Assembly (NCBI GenBank): GCA_021851625.1
Contig: JAJZCX010000026.1
Location: forward strand, 1-10,134
Source of the DNA: Acidobacteriota bacterium
Lineage (GTDB): Bacteria; Acidobacteriota; Terriglobia; Terriglobales; Acidobacteriaceae
Reading direction: 5' to 3'
Length of the DNA: 10,134 nucleotides
The notes beneath the pieces are model-generated. The model was not told the DNA's origin. It saw only the letters and a program-made list of their open reading frames with translations, and searched no databases. Shown here piece after piece: positions 6,940-10,134 of this stretch. The position numbers and the translations under genes were made by a program. Within the stretch, counting starts at the first letter, position 1; every line of letters starts with the position of its first letter.

Positions 6940-7463
6940 TAGAAGGAATCCAGAATATCGCTGACCAGCGTCTGCGCAAACTCATTTGCCAGCCGTTGCA
7001 CTGCGGGCGAATCCTCTTGGATAAAGCTGGTCAGGTCCGCAGTGGATTGGTATTGCTGGCGAAAGATGTAATTGGAATTTTGAAAGAGCACCTTGCCGTC
7101 ACGATCCACCAGCGTCACACTGGCGGTGATGACGATCAGGTAGCTGGAGGATTGCCCCGTCTGCGGATTGTAGGTCAGCGGCGTATAGACCTCATTGAGC
7201 ACGGTGCCGCGCAGCGTGGCGTCGGCTGCACCGGGCTTGTCGGTCAGCAAAATTCTGTCGCGCGTGCGATTGGACAACTCACGCACCACGGCCTGCGTCA
7301 GTGCAACTTCCGTGTGGTAATTTTCCACTTTGGTTTGAAAGATGGGCACGGCAATCGTCGTCACATCCGGCGGCAGATGCGATGCCGTGCCCGCCGCGTG
7401 ATAGCCGCAGCCGGTGATGCCGAGCAGAAGCGCGCAGAAGATTCCATAAGCCGTTCGCAGCAT
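6939..7463 (-). CDS. lptE: LPS-assembly lipoprotein LptE
   Basis: A 174-residue outer-membrane lipoprotein. LptE plugs the LptD beta-barrel and helps insert lipopolysaccharide into the outer leaflet. The N-terminus is a lipoprotein signal with hydrophobic 'YGIFCALLLGITGC', and the lipobox I-T-G-C makes C19 the lipidated residue. It is followed by the family's 'GYHAAGTASHLPPDVTTIAVPIF', then 'EVALTQAVVRELSNR', 'AADATLRGTV' and 'VTLVDRDGKVLFQN'. The length is normal. It sits directly upstream of holA (TAATG overlap), a common bacterial arrangement. The start has only a distant GGAG (13 nt upstream), so the ribosome binding site is weak. If the promoter proposed at 7481-7510 is right, the mRNA leader is only about ten bases. 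The gene supports an LPS-bearing Gram-negative host. No leuS, often next to lptE, is present in this window. Confidence 0.9.
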   Translation of the reverse strand: MLRTAYGIFCALLLGITGCGYHAAGTASHLPPDVTTIAVPIFQTKVENYHTEVALTQAVVRELSNRTRDRILLTDKPGAADATLRGTVLNEVYTPLTYNPQTGQSSSYLIVITASVTLVDRDGKVLFQNSNYIFRQQYQSTADLTSFIQEDSPAVQRLANEFAQTLVSDILDSF

Positions 7464-7480
7464 GGTTGCAATCCAACTCC

Positions 7481-7510
7481 ATTGTACGGAGTGCGCCCAG
7501 TGCGTGCTAA
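7481..7510 (-). promoter_or_regulatory. Candidate sigma-70-type promoter for lptE-holA
   Basis: On the - strand, TTAGCA (7510-7505, four of six matches to TTGACA) and TACAAT (7486-7481, five of six matches to TATAAT) are separated by 18 nt. They lie between the ftsH terminator and the lptE ATG. The terminator upstream means lptE-holA should need its own promoter, and this is the best match in that short gap. It would give a very short 5' leader. Only motif resemblance supports it. Confidence 0.35.
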
Positions 7511-7520
7511 GTATGTGCCC

Positions 7521-7558
7521 AAGAAAAAAGGCAGCCTGCGCAGGCTGCCTTTTTTCTT
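7521..7558. terminator. Perfect 38-bp palindromic rho-independent terminator after ftsH
   Basis: The two 19-bp arms (7521-7539 and 7540-7558) are exact reverse complements. Each has a GC-rich core, GGCAGCCTGC in the left arm, flanked by an A-rich and a T-rich run. In RNA from either strand this folds into a strong hairpin followed by a U-rich tract (TTTTTTCTT). Its place 15 bp after the ftsH stop makes it the ftsH terminator on the - strand. It separates ftsH from lptE-holA and would also stop any + strand read-through heading under ftsH. Confidence 0.9.
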
Positions 7559-7572
7559 ATTTCTATAACGAG

Positions 7573-9480
7573 CTATGCGGTGGAGGGTTGCTCCCCGGCG
7601 AAACCGGGAGCGCGACCCGCGTCGGGCTTCAACACCTGCTGCAACTCGCCGCCTGCACCATCGCTAGGCAACTCCAGCGGCGGCAGATCCTTGCCCTCCA
7701 TCAGCAGGCGAATCTCCGTTGCATCCAGCGTCTCCCGCTCCAGCAGGGCCGCGGCCATGCGGTGCATCACCGGCTGGTTGTTTTCGAGCAGGCTGTGCGC
7801 CGACTGGAAGCCATTGTCCACCAGCGTGCGTACTTCGCTATCGATCTGGCGTGCCGTCTCTTCGCTGAAGTCGCGGTGCTGAGAAATTTCCCGACCTAAA
7901 AAGATTTGCTCCTCTTTTTTGCCGAAGGTCAGCGGTCCCAGACGGCTCATGCCATACTCGCAGACCATCTTGCGGGCCACTTCCGTGGCGCGCTCAATGT
8001 CATTGCCCGCGCCTGTGGTGATGCGCCCCAAAAAGATTTCTTCGGCACAACGTCCGCCCATTAAAATGGCAAGCTGCGTCTCCAGATACTCCTGCGTGAC
8101 TGTGTGCTTGTCATCCTCTGGCAACTGCATGGTCAAGCCCAGCGCCATGCCGCGCGGAATAATGGTGACCTTGTGCAGTGGATCGGCATCATCGCGCAGC
8201 GCGGCCACAACGGTGTGGCCAGCCTCGTGATAAGCCGTCACCTTTTTCTCTTCGTCGGTCAGCAGCATGGACTTGCGCTCCGCGCCCATCAGCACTTTGT
8301 CCTTGGCCATTTCAAAGTCGCGCATGATGACCGATTTGCGATTGGCGCGCGCCGCAGCCAGCGCGGCTTCATTCACCATGTTGGCCAAGTCGGCTCCAGC
8401 AAAGCCCGGCGTGCCACGCGCCAAAACGCGCAGATCGACATCCTCGGCCAAGGGAACTTTTTTCGCGTGCACGCGCAACACTTCCTCGCGCCCGCGCACA
8501 TCGGGACGGCCCACCACCACACGACGATCAAAGCGGCCCGGACGCAACAGCGCCGGATCGAGCACGTCGGGGCGATTGGTCGCCGCAACCAAAATCACGC
8601 CGTCGTTGGACTCAAACCCGTCCATCTCGACCAGCAATTGATTCAGCGTTTGTTCGCGCTCATCGTGTCCGCCGCCCAAGCCCGCGCCACGATGACGACC
8701 TACAGCATCGATTTCGTCAATGAAGATAATGCACGGCGCATTCTTTTTTCCCTGCTCGAACAGGTCGCGCACGCGGCTGGCACCGACGCCGACAAACATC
8801 TCCACAAAGTCCGAACCGGAGATGGAGAAGAACGGAACATTTGCTTCACCCGCAACGGCGCGCGCCAGCAGCGTCTTGCCGGTTCCGGGAGGCCCAACCA
8901 GCAGAACGCCCTTGGGAATGCGTCCGCCCAGCTTTTGGAACTTCTGCGCCTCGCGTAGGAACTCGATGATCTCCTTGAGTTCTTCCTTGGCCTCTTCGAC
9001 TCCGGCCACATCCTTGAACGTGATCTTCTTCTGTTGCATGGAGAGCAGGCGTGCGCGGCTCTTGCCAAAGGACATGGCCTTGTTGCCGCCGCTCTGCATC
9101 TGGCGCAGCAGAAAATACCACAGCGCGCCCAACAGCAGGAAAGGCAAAATCTGCAGGAAGATGTTGAACCATGTGCTGCCCTGCGTGTCCTTCACCGTCA
9201 CGCTGACCTGGTGATCTTCCAGCACGCGATACATGTCGGGATAGTTGGCGGGAACCACGGTGTGAAAGCCAGCCTTGTCGGCGCGATAGTGCCCGCGCAC
9301 CTCGTCATTGATGACGGTGACGTCTGCAATCTGGCCCTGTTGGGCATCATTCATGAACTTGGAGAAGGGGACCTCCTGGTCATGGCCGATGCCAGATCCA
9401 TGCTGCACCACTTGATACAGCACAATCAGGCAGGTACCGATCAGAACCCAGAACAACGCCTGCTTTACCTTTGAATTCAC
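7573..9480 (-). CDS. ftsH: ATP-dependent zinc metalloprotease FtsH
   Basis: A complete 635-residue FtsH, the inner-membrane AAA+ protease that extracts and degrades misfolded membrane proteins and short-lived regulators. A first membrane helix lies at about 8-25 and a second at about 105-126, flanking a periplasmic domain. The AAA module has Walker A 'GPPGTGKT' (196-203), pore loop 'MFVGVGASR' (228-236), Walker B 'IIFIDEIDAVG' (251-261) and the second region of homology 'ATNRPDVLDPALLRPGRFD' (300-318) with Arg fingers R313 and R316. The protease has 'HEAGH' (H418, E419, H422) and the third zinc ligand D494 in 'TTGAGNDIERAT'. All catalytic residues are present. The start is GTG, chosen because it begins the typical 'MNSKVKQALFWVLIG' and follows GAGGAG. 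The C-terminal tail is Gly/Pro/Ala-rich and variable. It lies downstream of tilS with a 222-bp gap and ends at a strong terminator. Confidence 0.98.
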   Translation of the reverse strand: MNSKVKQALFWVLIGTCLIVLYQVVQHGSGIGHDQEVPFSKFMNDAQQGQIADVTVINDEVRGHYRADKAGFHTVVPANYPDMYRVLEDHQVSVTVKDTQGSTWFNIFLQILPFLLLGALWYFLLRQMQSGGNKAMSFGKSRARLLSMQQKKITFKDVAGVEEAKEELKEIIEFLREAQKFQKLGGRIPKGVLLVGPPGTGKTLLARAVAGEANVPFFSISGSDFVEMFVGVGASRVRDLFEQGKKNAPCIIFIDEIDAVGRHRGAGLGGGHDEREQTLNQLLVEMDGFESNDGVILVAATNRPDVLDPALLRPGRFDRRVVVGRPDVRGREEVLRVHAKKVPLAEDVDLRVLARGTPGFAGADLANMVNEAALAAARANRKSVIMRDFEMAKDKVLMGAERKSMLLTDEEKKVTAYHEAGHTVVAALRDDADPLHKVTIIPRGMALGLTMQLPEDDKHTVTQEYLETQLAILMGGRCAEEIFLGRITTGAGNDIERATEVARKMVCEYGMSRLGPLTFGKKEEQIFLGREISQHRDFSEETARQIDSEVRTLVDNGFQSAHSLLENNQPVMHRMAAALLERETLDATEIRLLMEGKDLPPLELPSDGAGGELQQVLKPDAGRAPGFAGEQPSTA

Positions 9481-9483
9481 GCA

Positions 9484-9489
9484 CTCCTC
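9484..9489 (-). promoter_or_regulatory. ftsH ribosome binding site, unusually close to a GTG start
   Basis: GAGGAG on the - strand is a near-complete Shine-Dalgarno sequence but ends only 3 nt before the GTG start at 9480. The usual gap is about 5-9 nt. The next in-frame Met lies far inside the protein, beyond the first membrane helix, so GTG at 9480 remains the best start. Tight spacing plus GTG suggests deliberately modest initiation. Confidence 0.6.
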
Positions 9490-9494
9490 ATTTC

Positions 9495-9528
9495 TTCCGC
9501 ACCCTGCTCACCCGCTGCGGAACCCGCA
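9495..9528 (-). other. Alternative hairpins in the ftsH 5' leader
   Basis: Reading the - strand, three segments occur in order: TGCGG (9528-9524), TTCCGCA (9522-9516) and TGCGGAA (9501-9495). The middle one can pair either with the first (5 bp, 3-nt loop) or with the third (7 bp, 14-nt loop), so the two hairpins exclude each other. The second ends 5 nt before the GAGGAG ribosome binding site. This resembles a leader switch in layout only. The region is GC-rich, short repeats arise by chance there, and no known riboswitch class or thermometer motif is recognised. Confidence 0.3.
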
Positions 9529-9642
9529 CTGCGCGCGGCCTTGCTACAACATACAGATGCCGCTCCCCGGTAAAAAGTCGCGTTGGGTGCCAAAAATGTA
9601 CTCCCCTGCACGCGCCAATTGTCCAGTTCCCAAGTGTTTATG

Positions 9643-9672
9643 ATTCTACTCCCGTTGTTGAAAATACGTGAA
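9643..9672 (-). promoter_or_regulatory. Weak candidate promoter for ftsH
   Basis: On the - strand, TTCACG (9672-9667, four of six to the -35 consensus) and TAGAAT (9648-9643, five of six to TATAAT) are 18 nt apart, in the 222-bp gap between tilS and ftsH. It would give an ftsH leader of roughly 155 nt containing the hairpins near the start codon. I saw no heat-shock (sigma-32) type motif in the gap. Transcription through from tilS is an equally possible source, since no terminator is obvious after tilS. Confidence 0.25.
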
Positions 9673-9702
9673 AAATTGCAACCGCGACCGTGTCGGCATA
9701 GG

Positions 9703-10134
9703 TTACTTTTGCCCGATTCGTTGGGTTACCTGCGGCACAGTTTCAGAATAGGCGGCCTCAAGCTTTTCCGCTCGGACTTCGATCTGCGCCTGCGGCGATT
9801 CCCCAGCATCGACGCGCACGCCGCGCATCCAGACGATTTCCCCCTGCCACTCCACCACAGGCCAGCGCGCGCGTTCCTCGCCATGCACGCCCATTCGCTC
9901 CAAAATCTCCTTCACCTTTTTCGGCCCGCGCGTATGCTCCAGCGTCACGCGGTCGCCCGGCCTCCACGCACGCACCATCGCTGCGGGAAGAGCATCCGCA
10001 CTGCCTCCCGCAACTGTGGCCGTGCAGACCAAGCCAAAGGCCGCAACCTCCACCCGGCCCGGCACTGGCAGCGTGTATGCGAGAACATCCTCTTGGCTGC
10101 GATCCTGCGCGGAACCCTGCGCAGCCACGCGCTC
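9703..10134 (-). CDS. tilS: tRNA(Ile)-lysidine synthase TilS, C-terminal part (5' partial)
   Basis: The frame is open to the right edge, giving the last 143 codons of a gene whose start lies outside. TilS attaches lysine to C34 of the tRNA-Ile with CAU anticodon so that it reads AUA. The C-terminal substrate-binding domain is recognisable: 'VRAWRPGDRV', then 'RGPKKVKEILERMGV' and 'RARWPVVEWQGEIVWMRGV', matching the RPG(D/E)R ... KK.K.I....G ... P....G....GV pattern of the TilS C-terminal domain. The N-terminal ATP-PPi-binding domain with its SGGxDS motif is not in the window, so activity cannot be judged. It lies upstream of ftsH on the same strand, a conserved neighbourhood, but with no hpt gene between them as in some Firmicutes. 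Confidence 0.88.
   Translation of the reverse strand, partial: ERVAAQGSAQDRSQEDVLAYTLPVPGRVEVAAFGLVCTATVAGGSADALPAAMVRAWRPGDRVTLEHTRGPKKVKEILERMGVHGEERARWPVVEWQGEIVWMRGVRVDAGESPQAQIEVRAEKLEAAYSETVPQVTQRIGQK

Noticed and set aside
6765..7568. 267-codon + strand open frame opposite holA/lptE
   Set aside because: It spans two real genes, an intergenic gap and the terminator palindrome; it is a shadow frame with no protein signature.
8104..8958. 284-codon + strand open frame opposite ftsH
   Set aside because: It is antisense to the AAA and protease core of FtsH, with composition typical of a reverse-strand shadow and no recognisable domain.
1..10134. Mobile element, CRISPR array, tRNA/rRNA gene or defence system
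   Set aside because: No transposase, direct-repeat array, cloverleaf or rRNA-like sequence was seen; almost all of the window is accounted for by ordinary genes.

Overview
This is a chromosomal housekeeping window with moderately high GC. It looks like a Gram-negative bacterium: it encodes the outer-membrane LPS-transport lipoprotein LptE and several secreted proteins. The style of the secreted beta-propeller-like protein, the 'YYDLRVRKEGF' membrane protein, the M13 peptidase with a signal peptide, and the FtsH C-terminal tail together best fit Acidobacteriota (Terriglobia/Acidobacteriaceae). That placement is inference from family resemblance, not something proved here. I see no mobile element, CRISPR array, tRNA or rRNA.

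Layout. (1) Positions 2-1195, + strand: the end of a histidine operon, with the C-terminal part of hisF followed after 36 bp by complete hisA. (2) Positions 1197-3538, - strand: two genes without a known role. One encodes a secreted beta-propeller-like protein (2300-3538). The other, downstream, encodes a six-helix membrane protein (1197-2222) whose stop codon lies 1 bp from that of hisA. (3) Positions 3661-5769, + strand: a secreted M13 (neprilysin/PepO-type) zinc endopeptidase, divergent from the propeller gene across 122 bp. (4) Positions 5794-7463, - strand: lptE then holA, overlapping by one base (TAATG). (5) Positions 7573-9480, - strand: ftsH with a GTG start, closed by a perfect 38-bp palindromic terminator. 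(6) Positions 9703-10134, - strand: the C-terminal part of tilS, running off the right edge.

How the genes work together. HisF and HisA catalyse neighbouring steps of histidine biosynthesis. The tilS-ftsH neighbourhood (tRNA-Ile lysidine synthetase and membrane AAA+ protease) and the lptE-holA pair (LPS assembly lipoprotein and clamp-loader delta subunit) are conserved bacterial gene neighbourhoods, not functional pathways. The M13 peptidase, the propeller protein and the membrane protein all act at or beyond the inner membrane, but nothing in the sequence ties them into one pathway.

I found no convincing undescribed system. The points most worth a second look are the two uncharacterised genes at 1197-3538, the ftsH leader with mutually exclusive hairpins just before a tightly spaced ribosome binding site, the 1-bp convergent hisA junction, a hairpin overlapping the end of holA, and an apparent insertion in HisA.
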